Below the pieces are notes generated by a model, which saw nothing but the letters and a program-made list of their open reading frames with translations, had not been told where the DNA came from and searched no databases. Shown here in pieces: positions 34,756-43,666 of a DNA stretch of 64,000 bases. Numbering within the stretch: position 1 is the first letter of the stretch; every line of letters begins with the position of its first letter. Made by a program: the position numbers and the translations under genes. The stretch lies in NCBI GenBank assembly GCA_001899205.1, contig MKVL01000042.1, positions 223,978-287,977 on the forward strand, in the 5' to 3' direction. Source of the DNA: Mesorhizobium sp. 65-26 (lineage in GTDB: Bacteria; Pseudomonadota; Alphaproteobacteria; Rhizobiales; Rhizobiaceae).

Positions 34756-36645
34756 ATGACTTTCCTTTGTAAGAAAACCACCGTGATGCCGCTTGCCGTG
34801 CTTGCGGCGACGTTGGCGCTCGGGGCGCCCCAGGCTGGCGCGCAGGGCCTGTTCGACATGCTCTTCGGTGGCGGTGTTAGGCACGCTCCGAAGGACGAGT
34901 TCCCGCCACCGCCGAAGCCGCGCAAGGTGAAGCCGAGCGTGTCCGCCGAAGGTGGTGGCGCCAGGATCAGCAGCCCGAGCTATTATACGTACAAGGCAGA
35001 TCGCCTCGTCCGCATCGACTTCAAGCCGATGATGGCGACGCCGCAGCCGACAGCGACACCGCAGGATGCGGCCTTCACACCGACGGCGACGAGCAACGCC
35101 TTCCGGGACGCCGTTGCGAGCCTGGGCGACTACGAGCTTTTTGCCGAGGCGGACATCGCCAAGGCACTTGTCGCCTACTACTCGGCCAATCCCGATTTCA
35201 TCTGGGTGAGCGGAACCGGCGCAAACAGCCGGGCTCAGGACGCGGTGCGCGTGCTCGGCGAGGCGGCGACCTATGGCCTTACGCCGACGGACTACACGGT
35301 CGATGTGCCCGGCGCTCCTGATGCGACGGCCGATTCGAGCGCTCGCTCGAAGCAGCTCATGCGTTTCGAGATGGCCCTGTCTGCGCGCGTACTGCGCTAC
35401 GTCAGCGACGCCCAGCGTGGCCGGGTCGATCCGAACCGCATGACTGGCTACTACGACTTCCCGGCCAAGCCGCTCGACATGGAAGGCGTGCTGAAGACCC
35501 TGGCCCATACCCAGGAGGTACGGACCTATCTCGAATCACGGCATCCGCAGAACGCGGAATACCAGGCTTTGCGCGTCGAACTCGAATCGCTCCAGGCAAG
35601 CGCCGAGAACGAGATTGTCGTCGATCCGAAACTGCTGTTGAAGCCGGGCGAGAGCAGCCCGGAACTGCCGAAGCTGATGTCGCTGATCGCGCGCAATCTC
35701 GATGACGAGATGGGCGGAACCTATGGCGAAACGCTGGCCAGGCTCGGCACAAGCGAGGCTTACGTTCCCGAACTGGTGCCCGTCATCAAGGCTGTGCAGA
35801 AGCGTGCAGGTATGAAGGACGACGGCGTGATCGGGCCGCGCACCGTCGCCTCGCTGGCCGGCGTTTCCAAGGCTGACCGGATCCAGAAGGTGCAGGTTGC
35901 GCTCGAGGAACTGCGGTGGCTGCCCTCGGATCTCGGCAGTCCCCGTGTCTTCATCAACCAGCCGGCCTTCACCGCAAGCTATATCGACAATGGCGAGGAG
36001 AAGCTGAAGACTCGCGCGGTGATCGGCAGGACCACGAACCAGACTGCCTTCTTCTACGACCAGATCAAGCAGGTCGACTTCCATCCCTACTGGGGCGTGC
36101 CGCAGTCGATCATCGTCAACGAGATGTTGCCCAGGCTGCGTAGCGATCCCGGCTATCTGGATCGCGCCGGCTACGAAGTGACGGATGCCCGCGGCAAGCG
36201 GATTCCCTCGTCATCGATCGATTGGGGTTCCTATGGCTCCAAGATTCCCTATAGCGTGCGCCAGCAGCCAAGCGAGGCCAACGCACTGGGCGAACTGAAG
36301 ATTCTGTTCCCCAACAAGCACGCCATCTACATGCACGATACACCGCAGAAGGCGTTCTTCCAGCGTGATATGCGTGCGTTGAGCCATGGCTGCGTCCGCC
36401 TGCAGGACCCGCGCGGCATGGCCGCGGCGGTGCTCGGAACGTCTGTCGACTACGTCGCCGACAAGCTCAAGAATGGCCACTCAACGGAAAACGTGACGCG
36501 CAAGATCCCGGTCTACGTCGCCTATTTCACGGCATGGCCCAATATGTCGGGGAATGTCGAGTATTTCGACGACGTCTACGGTCGCGACACCAAGCTGATG
36601 CAGGCTCTGGACGCAACGGAATCGGTGCGGTCGCCAGCAAGTTGA
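34756..36645 (+). CDS. L,D-transpeptidase, YcbB-like
   Basis: 629 residues from ATG 34756. An N-terminal signal peptide (LAVLAATLALGAPQAGAQ) exports it to the periplasm. Domains in order: a Pro-rich linker, a helical scaffold-type region (about 110-330), a peptidoglycan-binding repeat (VQKRAGMKDDGVIGPRTVAS), and a YkuD catalytic domain with MHDTPQKAFF and ALSHGCVRLQDP, where Cys546 in the S-H-G-C motif is the nucleophile. Members form 3-3 cross-links or attach proteins to peptidoglycan; rhizobia rely strongly on L,D-transpeptidases. Size and order match YcbB/LdtD-type enzymes. Confidence 0.92.
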   Translation: MTFLCKKTTVMPLAVLAATLALGAPQAGAQGLFDMLFGGGVRHAPKDEFPPPPKPRKVKPSVSAEGGGARISSPSYYTYKADRLVRIDFKPMMATPQPTATPQDAAFTPTATSNAFRDAVASLGDYELFAEADIAKALVAYYSANPDFIWVSGTGANSRAQDAVRVLGEAATYGLTPTDYTVDVPGAPDATADSSARSKQLMRFEMALSARVLRYVSDAQRGRVDPNRMTGYYDFPAKPLDMEGVLKTLAHTQEVRTYLESRHPQNAEYQALRVELESLQASAENEIVVDPKLLLKPGESSPELPKLMSLIARNLDDEMGGTYGETLARLGTSEAYVPELVPVIKAVQKRAGMKDDGVIGPRTVASLAGVSKADRIQKVQVALEELRWLPSDLGSPRVFINQPAFTASYIDNGEEKLKTRAVIGRTTNQTAFFYDQIKQVDFHPYWGVPQSIIVNEMLPRLRSDPGYLDRAGYEVTDARGKRIPSSSIDWGSYGSKIPYSVRQQPSEANALGELKILFPNKHAIYMHDTPQKAFFQRDMRALSHGCVRLQDPRGMAAAVLGTSVDYVADKLKNGHSTENVTRKIPVYVAYFTAWPNMSGNVEYFDDVYGRDTKLMQALDATESVRSPAS

Positions 36646-36651
36646 CGACCG

Positions 36652-36677
36652 GCCATCCGGGCTGGTGCCCGGATGGC
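36652..36677. terminator. Hairpin between convergent genes
   Basis: GCCATCCGGGC-TGGT-GCCCGGATGGC is a perfect 11-base-pair stem with a 4-base loop, starting 6 bases past the L,D-transpeptidase stop and ending at the stop of the convergent membrane-protein gene. The plus-strand sequence after it (TCAGCTTCCCTTT) has only a weak T tract, so it may act as a bidirectional terminator or mRNA 3'-end stabiliser. Confidence 0.6.
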
Positions 36678-37175
36678 TCAGCTTCCCTTTCCAAAGTGCC
36701 GAATTACCTGGCGTGGGCGGCGAAATCCCGCCTCCCGCCCGGCGATCAGCCAATAGACAAATCCGGCGAAGAGGCCCGACACCGCAACGATGCCCATGTC
36801 GGCCCATCGGTCCGGATTGAGTTCCTCGGCGGTGTGCGGCCAAAAAAGGAAGAAGCCGAGCGCGGCGCATGCCGCGCCGATGATAGCGTGCAGCCAGGCC
36901 GAACGCAGCGACAAGGCTTCCGTGACCAGCGTCAGGCCAAGAGCCGGTGGTCCCGTCAGCACGATTGTCAGAAAATAGATGAACATGCCAAGTGGCGGCA
37001 CCAGCAGGGCCTCGACCGGCGTCACGCTCATGACGCTGAAATAGTCAGGCGCGCGGGGCAGGGCGCCAAGGACCACATAGAGCGCCACGACGGCAAACAA
37101 CCCGGCAAACGCGGCAACGAAGTAGCCAGCGAGCACCATCAGGACCCGTTTCAAGACGTGCCTTGTCGCAGACAT
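36678..37175 (-). CDS. Four-helix integral membrane protein of unknown function
   Basis: 165 residues from ATG 37175 (a GTG two codons earlier is possible). Four hydrophobic helices are visible: VLMVLAGYFVAAFAGLFAVV, PVEALLVPPLGMFIYFLTIV, AWLHAIIGAACAALGFFLFW and MGIVAVSGLFAGFVYWLIAG. There is a basic C-terminal tail (about 20 residues). I recognise no named family. It is convergent with the L,D-transpeptidase gene and about 90 bases downstream of the LprI-like gene's end. Confidence 0.7.
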   Translation of the reverse strand: MSATRHVLKRVLMVLAGYFVAAFAGLFAVVALYVVLGALPRAPDYFSVMSVTPVEALLVPPLGMFIYFLTIVLTGPPALGLTLVTEALSLRSAWLHAIIGAACAALGFFLFWPHTAEELNPDRWADMGIVAVSGLFAGFVYWLIAGREAGFRRPRQVIRHFGKGS

Positions 37176-37268
37176 GCCCACCGCGCCCCGCGTGCCTCGC
37201 CCGTGGCGCAGTCAGCCATCAAAGATGAATATGCGCAAGAGGTCGCCTGACCAGGAAACCCGTCCGCG

Positions 37269-38006
37269 TCAGGCGCCGCCGCACATGTGCTGCGAGTCGG
37301 GCAGGAACCATGTGCCTTTCGAGGCGAGGTTGACGCCGTAATAGACCCGGCCGCGATAGTCGCCGGCTGGGCAATCCCGGGGAATGGAGATGAGGCACAA
37401 CATCACGGGGTCGCCGACCTTTGAGCTGACAAGACCGGCTTCGCGCTCATAGGACACTCCGGTGCCGCCATTGGTGAACGTTGCTGCGCTGCCCGCCTCT
37501 GGCGGGGCTGTTGCCAGCGAGGGGTCGTCGCCGATGCGCGCGGTCAGCGTGGCGATGCGTGTGGGCGCGCATTGGCCGAGCGCGGCAGGTAGCGGTTGAT
37601 CGGCATCCCTGGGCGTATGCGCGGCGGCTTCGAGAGCCTTCTTTCCGATGAGGGCGAGATTATAATCCTGCACCCAGGTAGGGGCATCGCCATAGGTCTC
37701 CAGGGCATTGTTCTGGGCGCTGACGATACAGGCATCGTCCTCGCCGCAGGCATCCCTGTCTGTGATGAGCGCGCGCGCTATCGCGTGCTTGTCACCGCCG
37801 AAGGAGGGCTGGAAAGTCTTGAAGGCCTTTGCCACCAGAAGGTCGATGGCCGACAGTTTGGGATCGGCGCATATCGCAGTTTCCGTCGGCGTCGAGGCCT
37901 TGCGGCAATCGAAGGATGGGCCATTCGCCCAGGCCGCCGTGGGAAGGAATATGCCCGCTGTGCCAAGCATGCCCAGAGCCAGGACGGTCCGGCCGAGGAA
38001 AACCAT
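37269..38006 (-). CDS. Exported protein with LprI-like N-terminal domain
   Basis: 245 residues with a signal peptide (VLALGMLGTAGIFLPTAAWA). The mature N-terminus SFDCRKASTPTETAICADPK followed by LSAIDLLVAKAF matches the LprI/DUF1311 pattern (paired cysteines, 'C-x-K-A-x3-E-x2-IC'), a domain related to lysozyme-inhibitor proteins. A C-terminal region with two further cysteines (LCLISIPRDC...) and a closing HMCGGA is not recognisable. Activity as a lysozyme inhibitor is only suggested by the domain. Confidence 0.78.
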   Translation of the reverse strand: MVFLGRTVLALGMLGTAGIFLPTAAWANGPSFDCRKASTPTETAICADPKLSAIDLLVAKAFKTFQPSFGGDKHAIARALITDRDACGEDDACIVSAQNNALETYGDAPTWVQDYNLALIGKKALEAAAHTPRDADQPLPAALGQCAPTRIATLTARIGDDPSLATAPPEAGSAATFTNGGTGVSYEREAGLVSSKVGDPVMLCLISIPRDCPAGDYRGRVYYGVNLASKGTWFLPDSQHMCGGA

Positions 38007-38101
38007 TTTCTGCCCCCCATGTCACCCGTTTCGTCGACGTGGGCAGCTTAGGACATTTCAACTTCAGGAGAAATTGCCCGGCTACGTTTCAGCCACACCT
38101 G

Positions 38102-38359
38102 TTATTTCGGCTCGCCTGTTACAGGATCATAGGTGATTTCGACCTTTGCCTTGTCCGTCGTGTAATAGGTCACTGTGTAGCCGTCGCTGCTCCAGTCGAC
38201 CTCCTTCACATAACGGAAGCCATCGCGCTTCTCGACCTTGGCCAGTATCTCGGACAGCAGCTTGGCATTGGGTGGAGGCAGCGCCTTCTCGTCCGCAGCG
38301 AAAGCCGAGGCGCCGAGGAACAGGATGGCGATACCGGTCGCCAACATAAGTCTGGACAT
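38102..38359 (-). CDS. Small exported PepSY-like protein
   Basis: 85 residues from ATG 38359, with GAGGGAAA upstream. Signal peptide MSRLMLATGIAILFLGASAF (cleaved after AFA). The 60-residue mature part (LLSEILAKVEKRDGFRYVKE, VDWSSDGYTVTYYTTDKAKV and ending EITYDPVTGEPK) resembles the PepSY-type fold, with the terminal 'v-v-D-x-x-t-G-e' pattern. Such proteins are often periplasmic inhibitors or modulators; nothing nearby indicates a target. Confidence 0.72.
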   Translation of the reverse strand: MSRLMLATGIAILFLGASAFAADEKALPPPNAKLLSEILAKVEKRDGFRYVKEVDWSSDGYTVTYYTTDKAKVEITYDPVTGEPK

Positions 38360-38668
38360 GCGATTTCCCTCACGATCGTGGCGGCAGAAAAACTCGCTGA
38401 TGTGCCGGTTTGTTCCGCCGCGGCGTGTGAACCCATCATAACTCGTACCAAAAATAGTCCAGCCGGCATCGCGTGACTCGAATAATGGCTGCGCTGCAGG
38501 GCTTCGACGCAAGCTAGGTTCGCCTGCGCCACACGGCACCAACCCATATGGCTGGTGCTCGCGGCCTTGTGAATCGACACGAACGGGGTCCGCCTGCGAT
38601 TCCAAGGCAAGGCTGGCGCTGCTCCGGTCCGCAGGGCGGATCGACGGCTCGGCGGGGGTTACATTCTG
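38360..38668. other. Intergenic region between divergent genes
   Basis: About 310 bases between the PepSY-like gene and the first glycosyltransferase of the LPS-type cluster. It must hold both promoters. Open frames crossing it are shadows without start signals. I see no inverted repeat or RNA structure worth naming. Confidence 0.4.
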
Positions 38669-39865
38669 ATGAGGCGGCTCCTTTTCGTCGGCGGCACGTC
38701 CGATCCGGGCGGTCTGCACATCCATACGGCCGATGTGGCCCAGGCCGCAGCCGCGCTTGGCCATTCGGTCGCCATCGTGAGCGGAGAGGTCGATCTCTTC
38801 TCCAATCTCTTTCCTCGCGACCGCATTCCCTTCGCCGTCGACGAGCGGCTCTCCTGGTCGAGGTTGAGGCGTCGACGCCTGAAACATCTTGCGATCAGGA
38901 CGGTCGCGTGGCTGTCAATCCTGTCGCGCTACCGCGGATACGATCTGGTGCTGTGCCGTGGGGCTTTCGCCGAGACGCCCGCCGTCGAATTGCTGATGGC
39001 AAGGGCGCTCGGCCGCAACATCTATACGATAGAGCACTCACAGTGGCTGAACGAGTGGCCGTTCAAGGCGTCGAAGCGCCGCTACGGCTCGATCATGAAC
39101 GCTTGCGTTCGCCGGGTCGTGGCCGTGTCGGGGGAGATCGCGGATGCCGCGATAGCGGAGTTCGGCGTTTCGGCCGGCAAGATCAGGATCTGCTTCAATT
39201 GGCCGGATCCGATGTTTCTGCCCGCCGACACCGAGCGCCGGCGGCAGGCTCGCTCGCGCCTCGGCGTCGGGGCCGACGCGACAGTCATTGGCTTCGTGGG
39301 AAGGCACGGGCCGGAAAAGCGCGTGGAGGTGCTGATGGAGGCTTTTCATCGCCATATCCGGCCACGATATCCCGGTGCCGTCCTGGTCGTCGCGGGCGAC
39401 GGCTGGTATCGGCGCAAGCTGGAAAGGCAGGCGGCCCTTTGCGGTGTGGAGGCAGACATCCGGTTCGTCGGCTGGCGCGCCGATCCGCGCGAGATATTCG
39501 ATGCGCTGGATGTCTTCGTTCTTCCGAGCCTGATGGAGGGTTTTCCGCTGGCGCTCATGGAGGCGATGGCCAGCGGTGTTGCTTGCCTTGCCCACCCGAT
39601 GTCTAGCACCCGCGCGCTTATCGAGGACGGGCGGAGCGGGGTGGTCGCCGATCTGTCCACGGTCGATCTGCTCGGCGAGGCGCTGGGAAGAATGCTGGCC
39701 GCGGGCAGGCGTTGCTGGTGGCAGATGGGCGACGCGGCGGCGAGCACGATCCAGCGGGCGTTTTCCCGCGAAACCAGGCTCAGAGCCGTGCTGGAGGCGC
39801 TCGATATTGATCCCGGCGCAGCCCTGCCTTCACCCTATGGCCGGATGCTCGAGTACCATCGTTGA
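38669..39865 (+). CDS. Glycosyltransferase family 4 protein
   Basis: 398 residues. GT-B fold: the N-terminal domain begins LLFVGGTSDPGGLHIHTADV (acceptor side with the GG-x-x motif); the C-terminal nucleotide-sugar domain has IGFVGRHGPEKRVEVLMEAF and the E-x7-E motif in PSLMEGFPLALMEAMASG. It should transfer a sugar with retention onto a lipid-linked or core oligosaccharide. It opens a cluster of glycosyltransferases and its last 31 bases overlap the 3' end of the convergent, broken family-2 gene. Confidence 0.9.
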   Translation: MRRLLFVGGTSDPGGLHIHTADVAQAAAALGHSVAIVSGEVDLFSNLFPRDRIPFAVDERLSWSRLRRRRLKHLAIRTVAWLSILSRYRGYDLVLCRGAFAETPAVELLMARALGRNIYTIEHSQWLNEWPFKASKRRYGSIMNACVRRVVAVSGEIADAAIAEFGVSAGKIRICFNWPDPMFLPADTERRRQARSRLGVGADATVIGFVGRHGPEKRVEVLMEAFHRHIRPRYPGAVLVVAGDGWYRRKLERQAALCGVEADIRFVGWRADPREIFDALDVFVLPSLMEGFPLALMEAMASGVACLAHPMSSTRALIEDGRSGVVADLSTVDLLGEALGRMLAAGRRCWWQMGDAAASTIQRAFSRETRLRAVLEALDIDPGAALPSPYGRMLEYHR

Positions 39866-40855
39866 ACAGCGCGTCCGGCAAGCCTTGCAAGTGGTTGGCT
39901 CGATGCCGACAAGGCATGACCGAGCCACCGGTGCTTCTTTCCGGCGCGCCAGGCGGCGTTGGCGCACTCGCCCTGGAAGAAGTTGAGACGATCGTCGAGC
40001 AGCGCGCGCTGCGCCGGGGACAGGATATGGGTTCGGCCGATACGTTCCAGAAGCATCAGGTCGGCGGCCCACAGCATGTATTTCGTATGCAGTCGCGCCT
40101 GATCATGGCCGGCATAGCGCCCGCCGCTCGCGTCGTCGCGGCCCGTGACGTCGTATGTCGCCAGTTCGCGGTCGATGAACACCATGGACCCGCGAGCCAT
40201 CATGCGCAGCCAAAGGTCGGTGTCTTCGTGCAGAAGGAGCCGCTCGTCGAATGCGCCGGCGTCGAGGGCCGCTTGCCGCTCCAGCATAGCCGACGATGTA
40301 TGGATCCAGAGGAAACCGGCAATCGTCATGGAGAGCGCGATCCCGCTATCGGCAAGCAGCGAGACGTCTTCGCGCAGGCGCGCGCACGGAATGAGCCCGG
40401 TGGTGAACGCATATTCCTCCCACCATGGCAGCATGGTCTGGAAAACGGTGTCGCTCATCGTCCGGATGGTGCCGGCGGCAACGTCACGGATCTTGTAGTC
40501 GCTGCCGATGAGGACGGCTTCGGGATGGGCGTGAGCGGCCGCCATGAAATGCGACAGCTTGGAAGGCTCCCAGCGATCGTCGCTGTCGAGGAACGCCACA
40601 TAGCGTCCACGCGCGTCCCGAAGCCCGATGTTGCGGGCCGCACCGGGTCCCTTCGCGCCGGAGTTGCGCAGCAGGCGGACGCGCGGATCGCGCCGTGCGA
40701 TCTCAGTTACGAGCCGCGCCGTGTCGTCGGTCGTCGACGACCAACAGTTCCCAATCGGGGAATGTCTGGGCCTGCACGGAATCCAGGGCGTCGCGCAGAT
40801 AAGCCGCCCGGTTGTAGGTTGGTATCACCACGCTGCAGGCGGCAGTGACCGACAT
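39835..40855 (-). pseudogene. Family-2 glycosyltransferase, frameshifted
   Basis: Reading from ATG 40855 gives a perfect GT-A start (CSVVIPTYNRAAYLRDALDS then WELLVVDD) that stops after about 50 codons. From about 40732 a different frame continues without break as DDTARLVTEIARRDPRVRLL, PGAARNIGLRDARGRYVAFL, DSDDRWEPSKL and on to 39835. The expected motif VVDDGSTDDT has become VVDD|DDT: the observed bases fit loss of 8 bases between two GAC triplets, removing the GST codons. The 3' part alone (254 residues from 40599) would lack half the nucleotide-binding fold. A sequencing error cannot be excluded. Confidence 0.85.
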
Positions 40856-41025
40856 GATGATGAGCCATCCGAAACGGAGCGCCGCGCGACGTAAATGCTC
40901 CCAGAAATAGTCAATATCGCGTTGCTCGAATTAACGCTAGTCAAGGGCGCCATGCAGGGCAATCGGCGGGTGCGCAGAACGACGCCGCAACGCGGGCAAG
41001 GGGGAACTGTCTGAAAAGCGTATCG

Positions 41026-41913
41026 GTGATAATTCCGGCGCACGACGCCGCGGGCACGATCGCCGCGACGATTGCGTCGCTGGCCTCCGAGGTGGACATC
41101 ATCGCCGAGATTCTGGTCGTCGACGACGGTTCGTCGGACGATACCGCAGATTTCGCCGAAAAGGCCGGCCGTGATCATGGCTTGCCGGTGACGATCACGC
41201 GGATCGGCCGCCTCAATGCCGGAGCCGCGCGAAATGCCGGAATGGCGCTCGCCGCGGCGCCCTGGCTCTATTTCCTCGACGCGGACGACCTGCACCTGGA
41301 GGGTGGTTTGCGCTGCCTTCTGCGGCAGGCTCTCCAGGCAGGCAATACCGACCTGGTGCTCGGCGGCTATATCAGGAAGCTGGAGGGCACAGTTCGAACC
41401 ATCGACGCCGCCGACGGGTACGGCATTTCCTGCATGGACAACGCCGAAAACTATCTGATCGATCGGCGCGAGACCATCAACATCGGCAGCGCCCTGATCC
41501 GCGCCTCGGCGGTTGCCGATAAGACCTTCGCCGAGACGCTGCCCTATGAGGAGGATACATTGTTCTGGGCGCGGCTCCTGACGAAGTCGCCGGTTGCAAA
41601 AGTCGGTCGCGCCGTGATGGCCTACAACATTTCGCGGGATCGGTCGGACGAACGCCTCATGGTCTCGCCGGTGAGCCGGTTCTTCGCCTGGCGCAGGGCG
41701 TTGCGGGAACTGGCGAAATTCGATATCCGCGAGACGATATTGCGGCGCCGCGAGGGGCTGGTGGCGATCAAGATCGCCCGCGTCCATTGCAGGCGGGGCG
41801 ATTTCAGGATGGCGCGGAAATTCCTGCTGCTCGCGTGGCCCGCGCCCAAGGACCTGCGGACGCGCTGGCGCTATTGGCGCTACCGGATCAAGGTCTTCTG
41901 GAAATTCGCGTGA
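41026..41913 (+). CDS. Family-2 glycosyltransferase
   Basis: 295 residues from GTG 41026. GT-A fold: IIPAHDAAGTIAATIASL, the UDP-binding ILVVDDGSSDDTADFA, NAGAARNAGMALAAAPWLYF and the metal-binding LDADDLHLEGG. The C-terminal third is basic (Arg/Lys-rich), suiting membrane-surface association. The GTG would begin at the second V of the usual 'VSVIIP' start; a CTG at 41011, six bases after GGGGGA, would give the full N-terminus (LKSVSVIIP), so the true start may be this rare codon. Part of the LPS-type cluster. Confidence 0.87.
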   Translation: MIIPAHDAAGTIAATIASLASEVDIIAEILVVDDGSSDDTADFAEKAGRDHGLPVTITRIGRLNAGAARNAGMALAAAPWLYFLDADDLHLEGGLRCLLRQALQAGNTDLVLGGYIRKLEGTVRTIDAADGYGISCMDNAENYLIDRRETINIGSALIRASAVADKTFAETLPYEEDTLFWARLLTKSPVAKVGRAVMAYNISRDRSDERLMVSPVSRFFAWRRALRELAKFDIRETILRRREGLVAIKIARVHCRRGDFRMARKFLLLAWPAPKDLRTRWRYWRYRIKVFWKFA

Positions 41914-41944
41914 TGGATGTCGTGGCACGGCGCCAGGATTGGCT

Positions 41945-42613
41945 TCAGGGAGGGCCGGCGATCCTGGCGAAAGCAGCCCCGGCCTGTTCCAACGTCGCGG
42001 GATCCTGGAACACGACCTTGCCGCTGCCCTTTAGCCTGCGAAGGAAAAGGTCGAAATGCTCGGCGGTGGTTGGGCGATCGTCATGCGCGAGGATGACGCA
42101 ATCGGCCTTGTGCCTCATTTCACGCAGCGCGCGATCGATCCATGCCTTCGGCTGGTGCCGTGGATCCCAATCGTTCGGGTCGACATCCCACAGCACCGTA
42201 CGATGACCGAGTTTCCGCGCCAAGCGGACAACCCTGTCGTCACAAGCTCCGAAGGGCGGTCTGAGCCACTTCTGGCCGCCGCCATGTTCCGCGATCAGCT
42301 GGTCAGTGGTCTCGATCTCACGCAGAACCTCGGCGTCGCTCAGCTCAGTCAGGCGGCGATGGGTGAGCGTGTGGTTGGCGACCAGGTGTCCGGCCTCGAA
42401 GGTACGGCGCAACGTGGCCGCATGAGCGGCGACCCTGTTGCCGATGACAAAGAACACGGCCTTGATCCCGTGGTGATCGAGAACGCGCAATATGCGTTCG
42501 CTGTGCACTGGGTCCGGCCCATCGTCCAAGGTGAGCCAGACATGCTTTGGCGGTTGCATGTCGGACGGTCTCTTTTTCAGAGGCGGAAGCGCTAGATTGG
42601 GCACGGTGCTCAT
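41945..42613 (-). CDS. Polysaccharide deacetylase (NodB-homology) protein
   Basis: 222 residues from ATG 42613; ATG codons further inside are also possible. The NodB domain has WLTLDDGPDP (catalytic-base Asp and metal Asp), NHTLTHRRLTELS (the H-x3-H zinc ligands) and LRPPFGACDD (R-P-P-x-G), with WDVDPNDWD and CVILAHDDRP as motifs 4 and 5. It removes N- or O-acetyl groups from a polysaccharide or glycolipid. No signal peptide is visible, so it probably acts on cytoplasmic lipid-linked intermediates. Location among LPS-type glycosyltransferases supports sugar modification there. Confidence 0.88.
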   Translation of the reverse strand: MSTVPNLALPPLKKRPSDMQPPKHVWLTLDDGPDPVHSERILRVLDHHGIKAVFFVIGNRVAAHAATLRRTFEAGHLVANHTLTHRRLTELSDAEVLREIETTDQLIAEHGGGQKWLRPPFGACDDRVVRLARKLGHRTVLWDVDPNDWDPRHQPKAWIDRALREMRHKADCVILAHDDRPTTAEHFDLFLRRLKGSGKVVFQDPATLEQAGAAFARIAGPP

Positions 42614-42656
42614 CCTCACCGGGACAAATACGCAGGGCTGTGCGTGATGGTCGACA

Positions 42657-43613
42657 TCAATACCGGTCGAAGACTGCATGCGCGGCCGCCGGCTTCCCGG
42701 CATCTCGCGGAAGCCGGTCTTGCCGGTAGATCTCGATGCGCCAGCCAAGCAACCGCAGCGTCCGCCCTGCATCCATGCCTGCTACGAAAACCAGCCGGCT
42801 CGCTGCCGTCTTATCCCTTGGCCAGAGAAAGGCCGCCAGGCCGAAAAGCCTCACCGCCCGCAAGATCGAGCGCGTGCCGAGCTTGAAGCGTTTGGTGAGC
42901 GAAAGGTGCAGCCATTCGACTTCCGTCCCGGTGCCGCCATATCTGAGTGAGCGCCAGAAAAGCCAGCGCAGATTCGCCCTGGACAAAGGGTGGAAGGAAT
43001 GGACGAGCGCCCTGGTGGACCATACGAACCGTGATCCCTTGCGCAGCATGGCGCAGAACATGTGGGTGTCTTCGCCACCGGTCAGCCCGTACTTCACGTC
43101 GAATGGCGCGGCCTGATCCGGAAGTGCCGTCCGCCGGACGTACGCGTTTCCTGTCCGGGTCTGCCACCATCGCAGATCCGCCCCATCGGCGAGTTCCGTC
43201 GCGTCGAAGACTCCGCAACCGCGAATGTGCTGCGGAACATCCGTGGCGAATTGATTGGCAATGCCGCCGAAGACGCCATCCGCGCCGGATTCGACCGCTG
43301 CGTCGTGGAAATGCGCCAGCCATTCGGGGATAGGCCACTCGTCGTCATCGATGAAGGCCAGGAACTGGCCTCGGCTTGTCACGACAGCACGGTTGCGCAC
43401 CGCGGCGACGCCCGGAACCGGCTCGTGGCAATAGGTGAGCGCGATCGCGGCGGAGAACCGTTCCGCTATGGCTTTGGCTGATTGTTGTGGATCGTTGTCG
43501 ACGACGACGACCTCGAAATCCGGTGCGCCTCTTTGCGCGCAAAGAGCCTCGAGAAGCCTTTCAAGCTCCGTTGGTCGACGGAATGTCGCTATGCATACCG
43601 ATGTGGTGATCAT
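42657..43613 (-). CDS. Family-2 glycosyltransferase
   Basis: 318 residues from ATG 43613 (MITTSVCIATFRRP); a GTG at 43646 is the in-frame alternative. GT-A motifs: VCIATFRRPTELERLLEAL, FEVVVVDNDPQQSA, GVAAVRNRAVVTSRGQFLAF and IDDDEWP (the D-D-D replaces DxD), then GEDTHMFCAML as the catalytic-base region. The C-terminus is hydrophobic and basic (about residues 235-275), as in membrane-associated enzymes. It lies 53 bases downstream of the WaaG-like gene and 43 bases before the deacetylase gene, all on the minus strand. Confidence 0.87.
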   Translation of the reverse strand: MITTSVCIATFRRPTELERLLEALCAQRGAPDFEVVVVDNDPQQSAKAIAERFSAAIALTYCHEPVPGVAAVRNRAVVTSRGQFLAFIDDDEWPIPEWLAHFHDAAVESGADGVFGGIANQFATDVPQHIRGCGVFDATELADGADLRWWQTRTGNAYVRRTALPDQAAPFDVKYGLTGGEDTHMFCAMLRKGSRFVWSTRALVHSFHPLSRANLRWLFWRSLRYGGTGTEVEWLHLSLTKRFKLGTRSILRAVRLFGLAAFLWPRDKTAASRLVFVAGMDAGRTLRLLGWRIEIYRQDRLPRDAGKPAAAHAVFDRY

Positions 43614-43666
43614 CGTGATGGTCGATCGACCGGCGACGTGCTTCACGCGTCCCGTTCATGCGCTCC

